Positions 7,844-15,912 of a stretch of DNA of 34,607 bases are shown here, piece by piece. The translations under genes were made by a program, and so were the position numbers. The stretch spans positions 1 through 34,607 of the forward strand of contig JADGOO010000099.1 in NCBI GenBank assembly GCA_017882905.1, given 5' to 3'. Each line of letters opens with the position of its first letter. Position 1 is the first letter of the stretch. Below the pieces are notes generated by a model that was not told where the DNA came from, did no database searches, and was given only the letters and a program-made list of their open reading frames with translations. Source of the stretch: Acidimicrobiia bacterium. Its GTDB lineage: Bacteria > Actinomycetota > Acidimicrobiia > IMCC26256 > PALSA-610.

Positions 7844-8182
7844 ATGAAGCTCGTCGTGGCGGTCATCAAACCGTTCAAGGTCGACGACGTGAAGGCCGCC
7901 GTGCAGGAGCTCGGCATGCAAGGCCTTACGATGACGGAGGTTCAGGGTTACGGTCGCCAGCGCGGTCACACCGAGGTGTACCGAGGTGCCGAGTACACCG
8001 TCGATTTCGTTCCCAAGATCAAGCTCGAGGTCATATGCGAGGACGGCGAGGCGACCTCCGTGGCGGAGCGCATCATCGCGGTAGCACGAACGGGCAAGAT
8101 CGGCGACGGCAAGGTGTGGATCACGCCCATCGACGACGTGTGGCGGATTCGCACTGGTGAAGCCGGAAGCGACGCACTCTGA
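7844..8182 (+). CDS. glnK: Nitrogen regulatory protein PII (GlnB/GlnK)
   Basis: A 112-residue PII trimer subunit that senses 2-oxoglutarate, ATP/ADP and glutamine status. It starts MKLVVAVIKPFK, has the T-loop GYGRQRGHTEVYRGAEYTVDF with Tyr51 in the position modified by GlnD, the B-loop TGKIGDGK (83-90) for phosphate binding, and the C-terminal VWRIRTGE. The ATG has a good Shine-Dalgarno sequence (GAAGGAGAG). The gene sits between amt and glnD; in actinobacteria with this operon the usual modification of Tyr51 is adenylylation instead of uridylylation, so that is the likely chemistry. GlnB and GlnK cannot be separated by sequence alone; the symbol follows the link to amt. Its last 26 bases overlap the glnD start. 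Confidence 0.96.
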   Translation: MKLVVAVIKPFKVDDVKAAVQELGMQGLTMTEVQGYGRQRGHTEVYRGAEYTVDFVPKIKLEVICEDGEATSVAERIIAVARTGKIGDGKVWITPIDDVWRIRTGEAGSDAL

Positions 8183-10679
8183 CGGACGTGATGGCGATGT
8201 CACCGCGCGGCTGCGAGCGCGCCGCGAGGAGCTCAACGCCGACAACGGCTTGCGCGGCGCCCGCTACGGCGCCGCGCTGGCCGATGCGATCGACGAAGCA
8301 CTGACGACGCTGCTCGCGCGCACCGACGCCGCCGCCGATGTGGCGCTCGTCGCGCTCGGCTCGTACGCACGCAGGGAGCTGTGCCCGGGTTCTGATGTCG
8401 ATGTGCTGCTCGTGCTTCCCGAGGCTCGCGGTCGTCGCGCCCGGGCGAAGGCCGATGCGGCGCGCGGTGTCGCGGAGCGGCTCTGGTACCCGCTCTGGGA
8501 CGCGAGCTTCGTCACCGGGCACGGTGCTCGCACCGTGCGCGAGTCGCTGTCGCTCATGGGCGAAGACCTCGACGCACTCACCGCCTTGCTCGACATCCGT
8601 TGCATCGCGGGCAACTCGGCGCTCGCCGAGGAGCTCGCGTCGCGCACGTTGGCCCGCGCCCGGCAACGCAGTGGGCGCGCGCTCGAGCAGCTCGCGGGTG
8701 GCGCCGAGGTGCGCCGCACCAAGCCCGGCATGGTCGCCGAGATGCTCGAGCCCAACCTCAAAGACGGCGCGGGTGGCCTTCGCGACGTGCATGCGCTCAC
8801 GTGGGCCGCGGCGCTCGTCGCCGGGCGCGCCGACCGTGCCGCGCTCGTGGACATCGGCGTGCTCGACGCGCCCGACGCGGAGCGCCTCGATGCGGCCAAT
8901 GCGCTCTTGCTCGATCTGCGCGTTGCGTTGCACCGGATCACGGGAGGGCACAGCGACCTGCTCGCGCTCCAAGACCAAGACGCGGTCGCCGCCGCGCTCG
9001 GTGTGGGAGATGCCGACATGCTCGCGCGCGAGCTCGCGGCTGCGGGTCGGGCCGTGGCGTGGATCGCCCGCGACGTGTGGCAGCGCATCGCGCCCGATCG
9101 CTCGCGGCCCGTGGAGCGCGACGGGCCGGTGGGTGAACGGCTGGCCGTGCGCGACGGCCGGCTCGGTTTCGCCTTTGCCGAGGCTCCGACGTCGCTCGAC
9201 GTGCTCACGCTCGCCGCGAACGCGGCGTCGAAGCGCATCGCGATCGCGCCTGACACGCTCGTGCGCCTTCCCGACGCACCGCCGCCCGACTGGAGTCGGC
9301 CCGAGCTCGACGCGTTCGTGGCGTTGCTCCGCGCCGGGCGCGACGCAGTGCCGGTGTTCGAGGCGCTCGACCACGTGGGCGCGCTCACGCGCATCCTGCC
9401 GGAGTGGGAACACGTCCGGTTCCTGCCGCAGCGCAACGCGTACCACCGCTTCACCGTCGACCGGCACCTGCTCGAAGCGGTGGCCGAATGCGCCACGCTT
9501 CTCGACAGCGCGTCGTTGCCGCGCGCCGAACAACCGGTCGAGGGCACGGTTGCCCGCGCATTGCGTCGTCGGGAGCTGCTGCTGCTCGGAGCGTTGCTCC
9601 ACGATGTGGGCAAGGGACTTCCCGGCGATCACTCCGAGACGGGCAGCGACATCGCGGCGCGGATCGCGCGACGCATGCGTCTCGATTCCGAAGCCGTCGA
9701 GATCCTTCGCTGGTTGGTGCACGACCATCTGCTCATGGCCGACACGGCTACGCGCCGTGATCTCTCCGACGAAGCGATGGTGCGGCGCTTCTGCGACATG
9801 TTGGCCTGCGATCCGGAACGGCTTCGTCTGCTCTACCTGCTCACCATCGGCGACTCGATCGCCACCGGTCCTGCAGCCTGGAACCGCGCCAAGGGCGCGT
9901 TGCTGCGCGACCTCTTCATCAAGGCCGCTGCGATCGTCGAGTCGGATTCGGCGCAGTCGGTCGTGAGCGAGCGGCTCGAGCTGCTCGCCGCGCTCATCGG
10001 TGAGCAGGCGGCGGCCGACTTCCTCGCCGTGCTACCACCGTCGTACCCGCTCGCGTTCGACGTCGACGTGATGATCAGCCACCGAACCCTGCTCGCCGGC
10101 CGCGGCCTGCAGGTCGGCTGCTCCGCCGGACCCGACGGGCGCATCGTGGTCACGATCGTGGCCCCCGACCGCACGGGTCTGCTGGCCACGGTGGCCGGTG
10201 CGCTCACCTGCTGCGGGCTCGCGGTGCACGAAGCCAGCCTGTTCACGACCGCCGACGGCATGGCACTCGACGTGTTCCGCGCCGACGACACGTTCGGCCG
10301 GTTCGCCGAAGGCGACGACCGGATCCGCACCACGTTGAACCGGGCGTTCGCGGGCGAGCTCGACGTGGAAGCAGGCGTCGAGGAACGCCGCCGCCGGTAC
10401 CAGCGAGCGAGCGCGGTCGGCCCGACCGACATCGCCGTCGACCTCGACGCGTCCGACACGGCCACGGTCGTCGAGGTGCACGCCGACGATCAGGTCGGAC
10501 TGCTGTACCGGCTCGCGCAGGCGTTCGCGGCACTGGATCTCGACGTGACGGTCGCCAAGGTCGCAACACTGGGCGAACGAGTGGTCGACACGTTCTACGT
10601 GCGCGACGCGCACGGCGCCAAGCTGCTCGACTCGGCCCGGCTCGCCGACCTCGAGGAGCGCATCCGCGCGGCCACCTAG
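8157..10679 (+). CDS. glnD: PII nucleotidyltransferase/nucleotidyl-removing enzyme GlnD
   Basis: An 840-residue bifunctional sensor of glutamine that adds and removes a nucleotide on PII. The nucleotidyltransferase site is GSYARRELCPGSDVDVLLV (68-86) with Asp80 and Asp82 as metal ligands. The HD domain for the reverse reaction has LLHDVGKGLPGDHSETG around His482-Asp483, with a later VHDH. Two ACT domains lie at the C-terminus (about 661-735 and 769-838), both opening with the expected strand (VVTIVAPDRTGLL and VVEVHADDQVGLL) and used to sense glutamine. The start is GTG 8157, inside the PII gene and without a good Shine-Dalgarno sequence; no better in-frame start precedes the conserved region, so coupling to PII translation is likely. 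Confidence 0.95.
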   Translation: MKPEATHSDGRDGDVTARLRARREELNADNGLRGARYGAALADAIDEALTTLLARTDAAADVALVALGSYARRELCPGSDVDVLLVLPEARGRRARAKADAARGVAERLWYPLWDASFVTGHGARTVRESLSLMGEDLDALTALLDIRCIAGNSALAEELASRTLARARQRSGRALEQLAGGAEVRRTKPGMVAEMLEPNLKDGAGGLRDVHALTWAAALVAGRADRAALVDIGVLDAPDAERLDAANALLLDLRVALHRITGGHSDLLALQDQDAVAAALGVGDADMLARELAAAGRAVAWIARDVWQRIAPDRSRPVERDGPVGERLAVRDGRLGFAFAEAPTSLDVLTLAANAASKRIAIAPDTLVRLPDAPPPDWSRPELDAFVALLRAGRDAVPVFEALDHVGALTRILPEWEHVRFLPQRNAYHRFTVDRHLLEAVAECATLLDSASLPRAEQPVEGTVARALRRRELLLLGALLHDVGKGLPGDHSETGSDIAARIARRMRLDSEAVEILRWLVHDHLLMADTATRRDLSDEAMVRRFCDMLACDPERLRLLYLLTIGDSIATGPAAWNRAKGALLRDLFIKAAAIVESDSAQSVVSERLELLAALIGEQAAADFLAVLPPSYPLAFDVDVMISHRTLLAGRGLQVGCSAGPDGRIVVTIVAPDRTGLLATVAGALTCCGLAVHEASLFTTADGMALDVFRADDTFGRFAEGDDRIRTTLNRAFAGELDVEAGVEERRRRYQRASAVGPTDIAVDLDASDTATVVEVHADDQVGLLYRLAQAFAALDLDVTVAKVATLGERVVDTFYVRDAHGAKLLDSARLADLEERIRAAT

Positions 10680-10682
10680 CAT
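10677..10682 (+). promoter_or_regulatory. -10-like box before the Nudix gene
   Basis: TAGCAT lies eight bases before ATG 10691. Its TAG is the glnD stop codon. With no clear Shine-Dalgarno sequence in the 11-base gap, it could start a leaderless Nudix transcript in addition to read-through from glnD. Confidence 0.4.
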
Positions 10683-10690
10683 CGGCGCCG

Positions 10691-11386
10691 ATGAGTGAGA
10701 GCAACGACGCCCACCTCGACCACCCTCAGGCTTCCGATCTGCTGCGATGGTCAGAGACCCTCGCCGGCATCGCGCGCACGGGCCTCGGGTTCACCCAGAG
10801 CCTCTATGAGCGCGAGCGCTTCGAAGAGGTGCTGAAGGTCGCCGCTGATATCCGCGCCGCGGCGATGAGCGAAGCCGAAGCCGACGCGCTCTACGACGAG
10901 TGGCTTTCGACGGTGGGCATGGGAGTGTCGGGCTACCAGACGCCGAAGACCGCCGTGGCTGCGGTCGTCGGCAACGACCGAAACGAGATCCTGCTCACGC
11001 AACGAGCTGATTCCGGTTGGTGGCTGTATCCCGTGGGGTGGGCCGACATCGGCTACTCGCCGTCGGAAGTGGCCGTGAAGGAGGCGTACGAGGAGACGGG
11101 CATCGAAGTGGAGCCCGTCGCGCTGATCGCCGTGCTCGACGGCTTGCGCCTCGGCTTCTCGCGCCATCCGCTCTACACGTTGCTGTTCCACTGCCGGATG
11201 ATCGGTGGCGAGCTGGCCGGCCATCCGCTCGAGACCCGTTCGGTCGGCTTCTTCGCGCGCGATGCACTGCCGCAGCCGCTGGCCGGTGGCCATCGTTGGG
11301 TCGATGTGGCCTTCGACGCGATCGAGGGCAAGAACCCACCTGCCAGCTTCGACCCGCCGCGCACGCCACCCTGGCGCGAGCACTGA
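10691..11386 (+). CDS. Nudix hydrolase with Nudix_N domain (YjhB-like)
   Basis: A 231-residue Nudix hydrolase that would cleave a nucleoside diphosphate linked to another group, such as ADP-ribose. Residues 16-75 form the N-terminal helical domain typical of the YjhB-like subfamily (LRWSETLAGIARTGLGFT). The Nudix box lies at about 115-137, with GWADIGYSPSEVAVKEAYEE leading into TGI; Glu131, Glu134 and Glu135 are the metal ligands. The usual first glutamate of the box is Tyr122 here, which I recall as normal for this subfamily. Nearby nitrogen-sensing genes do not explain its role. It ends one base before the stop of a convergent gene. Confidence 0.88.
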   Translation: MSESNDAHLDHPQASDLLRWSETLAGIARTGLGFTQSLYERERFEEVLKVAADIRAAAMSEAEADALYDEWLSTVGMGVSGYQTPKTAVAAVVGNDRNEILLTQRADSGWWLYPVGWADIGYSPSEVAVKEAYEETGIEVEPVALIAVLDGLRLGFSRHPLYTLLFHCRMIGGELAGHPLETRSVGFFARDALPQPLAGGHRWVDVAFDAIEGKNPPASFDPPRTPPWREH

Positions 11387-11387
11387 C

Positions 11388-11885
11388 TCAGCCGCGAAGG
11401 GCCTCGATGAGGAGCGCGACGATCGACACCTTGCCGTTCGTGCGCTCCCACTCGTCGCCGATGCGCTGGTGGTCGACCACACCCGCCGCATCGGGTGCGA
11501 TGCCGAGCGCAGCGGTCGCCGCGGTCGACAGCGGCTGGGGCTCGATCTCGTCGCCGTAGGCGGGGAAGCACTCGAGACCGTCCCACAGCGACGTGAGCGG
11601 CCGCGTGTCGGCTCCGAGCGGCAGCGCCGCCGGATCGACGCCTGACGCGAGCGCAGCGACCACCGTCTCCAGCACGTCGTAGTGCGACAAGCCCGTAGGC
11701 GTGCGATAACCGGCGACCGGGTGCAATCTCCATTCGAGCACGATGTCGCCCGGACCGTTGGCGAGGAGCCAGGTCTGGCTGCCGTTCACGTAGCTGTCGA
11801 CGGGTGTGCCGAGCCGCTCGTCGAGTGCCACGAGGAGCTCCGGCGTGATGCGCCACACTGCGGTCGACGTGCGCTCCTCAGCCAT
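11388..11885 (-). CDS. Hypothetical protein (165 aa)
   Basis: A 165-residue soluble protein I do not recognise, without signal peptide or membrane segment. It begins MAEERTSTAVWRITPELLVALDERLG, has a central strand pattern (QTWLLANGPGDIVLEWRLHP) and a C-terminal helix VSIVALLIEALRG. The start at 11885 is supported by TAGCGT eight bases upstream (leaderless) and by the poor quality of the longer frame, which would run through the divergent amidase gene. The amidase starts 18 bases away on the other strand, so promoters for the pair must overlap each other or the opposite gene. Confidence 0.72.
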   Translation of the reverse strand: MAEERTSTAVWRITPELLVALDERLGTPVDSYVNGSQTWLLANGPGDIVLEWRLHPVAGYRTPTGLSHYDVLETVVAALASGVDPAALPLGADTRPLTSLWDGLECFPAYGDEIEPQPLSTAATAALGIAPDAAGVVDHQRIGDEWERTNGKVSIVALLIEALRG

Positions 11886-11893
11886 GCCGCGCG

Positions 11894-11899
11894 ACGCTA
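11894..11899 (-). promoter_or_regulatory. -10-like box for the 165-aa gene
   Basis: Read on the minus strand this is TAGCGT, eight bases before the ATG at 11885. It lies inside the 18-base gap shared with the divergent amidase gene. Confidence 0.45.
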
Positions 11900-11903
11900 A
11901 ACC

Positions 11904-13346
11904 ATGATCTTCGAACGGGACGCCTACGAGATCGCCGACTCGATCCGAGCCGAGGAGCTGTCGAGCGTCGAGGTGCTCGAGCACTACCTGCTGCGCATCG
12001 AGCACCTCGATCCGCAGCTCAACGCCATCTGCGACATCGACGTCGAGCGCGCGCGAGACCAGGCGCGCGCAGTCGACAGTCGGATCGCGGCGGGCGACGA
12101 TCCGGGGCCGTGGGCCGGCGTGCCGATGGGTGTGAAGGAGCTGGCCTCGGCACGAGGGCTCTCGGCCACGCACGGCTCGTTGCTCTACGCAGGCGAGCGC
12201 GCCGATCACGACGACAGCGAGGTCGCGCGCCTGCGCGCCGCGGGCGCGGTGATCGTCGCCAAGACCACCTCGCCGGAGTTCGGTTCGGTCAACTGGACGC
12301 GCACGCACATTCACGGCACCACGTGCAACCCGTGGGATGTCGAGCGCACGCCGGGCGGATCATCCGGTGGGAGCGCGGCGGCGGTGGCGAGTGGGATGCT
12401 GCCGATCTGCACGGGGAGCGACGGCGGCGGGTCGATCCGTATCCCGTCGGCGTACAGCGGACTCTTCGGCTACAAGTCCACGTTCGGGCTCACCGGAAGC
12501 GCACCCGGCCCGTTCGACAGCTCGCTCACCGCGGTTCCCGGTCCGGTGGCGCGCTCGGTGCGTGACGCGGCGCGCTACATCGACGTGATCGCTGGACCGA
12601 CCAATGTCGATCCCACGTCGTTGGCGAAGCCGGCGCCGTTCGAACCGCAGCTGCTCGACGGAACGGCAGTGGCCGCGCTGCGCGGCCGTCGCGCCGCGTG
12701 GTCGGCCACGCTCGGCCACGCGATCGCCGAACCCGACATCGTCGCCGCGGCACGTGCGGCGGCCGTTGCGCTTTGTGACGATGCCGGCATCGAGCTCGTC
12801 GACATCGACGTGTCGATGCCGAACCCCGCTCGCGCGTGGGGGATCCTCTCGGGTCTCGCGATGGCAGCCGACCATGGTGAGCGCGCCGCGGGTCGCCTCG
12901 ACGAGCTCACACCGGTCGTACGCGCGGGCATCGAGTACAGCGCGCGCATCAAAGCCGACGACGTCGTGCGCGCGCTGCGCCGGCGCGCCGACACGTTGGC
13001 CGCGATCGGGGCCGTGTTCGATCAGGTCCACTACCTGTTGACACCCACCGTTGCCACGCTCGCGTTCGCGGCCGGCGGACCACCGCCGCGGATCATCGCC
13101 GGCGTCGACGGCGGCGGCATGGGCACGGTGCCGTTCACTGCGCCCTTCAACGTCTCCGGCCAGCCCGCGGTGAGCATTCCGTGCGGGTTCTCGGTCGACA
13201 CGACAGGTGATCACGAGTCGCAACCGTTGCCGATCGGGCTGCAGGTCGTGGGCCGGCGCCACGACGACATCGGTGTGCTTGCGTGCGGCCTGGTGGCCGA
13301 ACGGGCGCGGCCCTGGCCGAAGCTCGCTCCGATGGCTACCCGGTAG
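11904..13346 (+). CDS. Amidase (amidase signature family)
   Basis: A 480-residue hydrolase of amide bonds with the Ser-cisSer-Lys catalytic triad: Lys78 (GVPMGVKEL), Ser153 ([13 protein letters not shown]) and the nucleophile Ser177 ([13 protein letters not shown]). The 24-residue spacing of the two serines matches the family. The glycine-serine-rich signature spans 150-190, and the N-terminal helix ([25 protein letters not shown]) is typical. Substrates of this family range from simple amides to Glu-tRNA(Gln); the lack of gatB/gatC neighbours argues for a catabolic amidase over GatA. ATG 11904 lacks a Shine-Dalgarno sequence and the upstream gap is only 18 bases. The next gene starts nine bases after its stop. 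Confidence 0.92.
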   Translation: MIFERDAYEIADSIRAEELSSVEVLEHYLLRIEHLDPQLNAICDIDVERARDQARAVDSRIAAGDDPGPWAGVPMGVKELASARGLSATHGSLLYAGERADHDDSEVARLRAAGAVIVAKTTSPEFGSVNWTRTHIHGTTCNPWDVERTPGGSSGGSAAAVASGMLPICTGSDGGGSIRIPSAYSGLFGYKSTFGLTGSAPGPFDSSLTAVPGPVARSVRDAARYIDVIAGPTNVDPTSLAKPAPFEPQLLDGTAVAALRGRRAAWSATLGHAIAEPDIVAAARAAAVALCDDAGIELVDIDVSMPNPARAWGILSGLAMAADHGERAAGRLDELTPVVRAGIEYSARIKADDVVRALRRRADTLAAIGAVFDQVHYLLTPTVATLAFAAGGPPPRIIAGVDGGGMGTVPFTAPFNVSGQPAVSIPCGFSVDTTGDHESQPLPIGLQVVGRRHDDIGVLACGLVAERARPWPKLAPMATR

Positions 13347-13349
13347 CCT
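13344..13349 (+). promoter_or_regulatory. -10 box for the MBL-fold gene
   Basis: TAGCCT lies six bases before ATG 13356, identical in sequence and spacing to the box before hemQ. Its TAG is the amidase stop codon. It suggests that a leaderless transcript for the downstream pair starts here, in addition to read-through. Confidence 0.55.
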
Positions 13350-13355
13350 GCATCC

Positions 13356-14561
13356 ATGACGGAGGTGACCCCCGGGCACCCACCGGCGGCGGTGACAAAG
13401 CCACCCAAGTCGGAGCAGCTGCCCGCATCCGAGGAGATCACGGAAGTCGCGCCCGGCGTGATCCGGATGCAATTGCCGATCTGGATGCCGGGCCTCGGCC
13501 ACGTGAACATGTACGGCCTGCTCGACGATCGCGGGCTCACCGTGATGGATCCCGGGCTGCCCGGGCCGCAGTCGTGGCGCGCCCTCAAGGCGCGCCTCGC
13601 CGACGCCGGCTATGGCACCAAAGACGTGCACACGATCGTGGTCACGCACTCGCACCCGGATCACTTCGGCGGTGCGGGTCGTCTCGCCAAGGAGAGCGGC
13701 GCGCGACTCATCACGCATCATGCATTCAGCACGATGTCGGTGAAGGGACCGAACGCGCAGCGCGTGTTGGGCGAGGAAGAGGCACGCCGCATCGAACACG
13801 AAGCGGCGATGGCGGCACAGTCGCTCGACGTGCATCCCGACGAGATCCCCACGATCGCCGACATCGACAAGGGCGACGACGTCGTCCACGACGACACCGA
13901 CGAGACCGAGACCACCGCCAAAGGGTGGGGGAGTCCCACGCCGTGGGGCACGAAGAACGAGGGCCCGCCGCTCAAGCGCAAGCTGCAGATCCGCGCGTGG
14001 CGCCTGCTGTTCGACCCGCCGCGCCCGACGCACCGAGTGCATCATGCCGACCGGTTGCAGCTCGCCGGTCGCGAATGGTGGTGCATCCACACGCCAGGGC
14101 ACACCGTCGATCATCTCTGCCTCTACGACCCGGAGACGGGCACGTTGCTCGCCGGCGATCACGTGCTGCCGAACATCACGCCTCACGTCAGCGGTGTGCG
14201 CAAGGCCGATTCGTTGCGGTCGTATCTCGCCACGCTCGACTTGGTCGCAAGGCTCCCCGGTGTGCAGTTGGGTCTCCCGGCACACGGATCTCCGTTCATC
14301 GACGTTCCGGGTCGCGTCGAAGCGATCAAGGAGCATCACGCCGAACGCATGGAGCTCTTGCGTGACGCCGGCATCGCCCTCGGTCCGGCGACGGTGCCCG
14401 AGCTGTCGCACGAGGTCTTTCCGGAGCGGCACTGGGGAACGATGGCCGAGTCGGAGACCTTCGCCCACCTCGAGCACATGGTGCACGCGGGTCAGGGTGA
14501 GCGCTTCGAGCGCGACGGGCAGCTCGTCTACCGGCTGGCGCCTCGCCCAAGCGGAACATGA
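13356..14561 (+). CDS. Metallo-beta-lactamase-fold hydrolase
   Basis: A 401-residue MBL-fold protein with the two-zinc site HSHPDH (98-103), His248 in HTPGHTVDH, bridging Asp267 (LLAGDH) and His309 (GLPAHG). The family covers glyoxalase II, lactonases and thioesterases; the substrate is unknown. The stretch between the first motif and His248 is about 150 residues, far longer than in minimal glyoxalase II proteins. It includes an acidic segment (about 158-187, with DDVVHDDTDETETT) and a Pro/Gly/Lys-rich part before LQIRAWRLLF. No signal peptide is seen. Ten bases separate its stop from the M20 peptidase start, so the two are probably co-transcribed. Confidence 0.88.
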   Translation: MTEVTPGHPPAAVTKPPKSEQLPASEEITEVAPGVIRMQLPIWMPGLGHVNMYGLLDDRGLTVMDPGLPGPQSWRALKARLADAGYGTKDVHTIVVTHSHPDHFGGAGRLAKESGARLITHHAFSTMSVKGPNAQRVLGEEEARRIEHEAAMAAQSLDVHPDEIPTIADIDKGDDVVHDDTDETETTAKGWGSPTPWGTKNEGPPLKRKLQIRAWRLLFDPPRPTHRVHHADRLQLAGREWWCIHTPGHTVDHLCLYDPETGTLLAGDHVLPNITPHVSGVRKADSLRSYLATLDLVARLPGVQLGLPAHGSPFIDVPGRVEAIKEHHAERMELLRDAGIALGPATVPELSHEVFPERHWGTMAESETFAHLEHMVHAGQGERFERDGQLVYRLAPRPSGT

Positions 14562-14571
14562 CGCGGTCGGC

Positions 14572-15906
14572 ATGACCTCGGTCGCCGACGATCCCACGGC
14601 GGAGGTCACCGATCTCCTGGTGCACTTGATCCGCAACGCGTGCGTGAACGACGGCACGATGGCATCGGGTCATGAGTCGCGCAGTGTCGATGTGCTCGCG
14701 CAGTACCTCGGCGCGACGGGCCTTGACATGGAGCGCTACGCACCTGCGCCGGGCCGCGAGAGTCTCGTCGCGCGTATCGAGGGCTCGGATCCCACCGCGC
14801 CGACGTTGCTGCTGATGGGTCACACCGACGTGGTGCCGGTGAACCCCGACGGCTGGACGCACGATCCGTTCGGCGGAGAGCTCGTCGACGGCGAGGTGTG
14901 GGGTCGCGGCGCGGTCGACATGTTGAACCTCACCGCGTCGATGGCGGTGGCGTTCCGGCGCCTCGCTACGTCGGGCTTCCGGCCCCGCGGCACGCTCGTG
15001 TACCTCGCGGTGGCCGACGAGGAAGCGCTCGGCACCTGGGGCGCCGAGCACCTGGTCGCCCACGAGCGCGACGCTGTCGGTGCTGATTACGTGATCACGG
15101 AATCGGGCGGCTTCCAGATCCCCACCGCGGCCGGTCCGCGGTTGCCGTTGGTCGTGGGCGAGAAGGGCTCGTACTGGTGCACGATCACCGTGCCGGGCAC
15201 GCCCGGGCACGCGAGCCAGCCGTATCGCACCGACAACGCGCTCGTGACAGCGGCCGAAGTTGTGCGCCGACTCGCCGAGTACCGGCCCGAGACCGTCATC
15301 CACGAAACGTGGCGGCGCTTCGTGGAAGGCGTGTTCCCTGGTGTGCCCGAGCTCGTCGACGCCGACGCGCTCGGGCCGTTGTGCGAGACGTTGCCGATCG
15401 GGATCGCGCGCCAGGCGCACGCCTGCACGCACGCGACGTTCGCTCCCACGATCATCCATGGCGGTACGAAGACCAACGTCATCCCCGACGAGGTGACGAT
15501 CGAGGTCGACATCCGCACGCTGCCCGGCCAACGCGGCGCCGACATCGAGCGCATGCTCGGCGACGCACTCGGCGAGCTGCGAGCCGTCGTCGAGATCACG
15601 TCGGGCGACGACAACGAATCGACGGCGTCACCGACCGACACCCCGCTGTGGGATTCGTTGGCGCGTGCGTCGTCGACGCTGGTCGAAGGCAGCGCGCTCG
15701 TGCCGTTCCTCATGGTCGGCGCGACCGACGCTCGCTTCTTTCGCCGGGCCGGCTCCGTCGCCTACGGATTCGGACTGTTCTCGCGCCGGCTCACCTTCGA
15801 GGACTACGGCAGCATGTTCCACGGCAACGACGAACGTGTCGATGTGGAATCGCTCGCGTTGTCGACGCGGCTCTGGGAGCTCGTCGCGCACGACGTGCTG
15901 GCCTAG
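14572..15906 (+). CDS. M20-family metallopeptidase (ArgE/DapE/CPG2-like)
   Basis: A 444-residue zinc amidohydrolase or peptidase that removes acyl or amino-acid groups. Visible residues are MGHTDVVP (His84, Asp86), the bridging Asp116 in GRGAVDM, the catalytic Glu150 and Glu151 in ADEEALG, Glu177 in ITESGG, HGGTKTNVIPDEV in the dimerisation domain and the C-terminal MFHGNDERV histidine. The full metal set is present, so it should be active. ATG 14572 is preferred to in-frame starts inside the upstream gene. The Shine-Dalgarno sequence is weak, consistent with co-translation after the MBL gene. Together with the upstream amidase and MBL hydrolase it could process small amides or acyl-amino acids, which is inference. 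Confidence 0.9.
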   Translation: MTSVADDPTAEVTDLLVHLIRNACVNDGTMASGHESRSVDVLAQYLGATGLDMERYAPAPGRESLVARIEGSDPTAPTLLLMGHTDVVPVNPDGWTHDPFGGELVDGEVWGRGAVDMLNLTASMAVAFRRLATSGFRPRGTLVYLAVADEEALGTWGAEHLVAHERDAVGADYVITESGGFQIPTAAGPRLPLVVGEKGSYWCTITVPGTPGHASQPYRTDNALVTAAEVVRRLAEYRPETVIHETWRRFVEGVFPGVPELVDADALGPLCETLPIGIARQAHACTHATFAPTIIHGGTKTNVIPDEVTIEVDIRTLPGQRGADIERMLGDALGELRAVVEITSGDDNESTASPTDTPLWDSLARASSTLVEGSALVPFLMVGATDARFFRRAGSVAYGFGLFSRRLTFEDYGSMFHGNDERVDVESLALSTRLWELVAHDVLA

Positions 15907-15912
15907 CTCCCG

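Noticed and set aside
8121-9728. A 535-residue minus-strand open frame opposite glnD
   Set aside because: glnD has a complete domain set on the plus strand. The antisense frame has no recognisable domain.
11904-13346. GatA subunit of the Glu-tRNA amidotransferase
   Set aside because: It has the amidase signature, but no gatB or gatC gene is adjacent, so a general amidase is the safer call.
12360-14657. A 765-residue minus-strand open frame
   Set aside because: It lies opposite the amidase, MBL and M20 genes, which have clear catalytic motifs. High GC produces long antisense frames, and its composition is rich in Arg, His and Ala without motifs.
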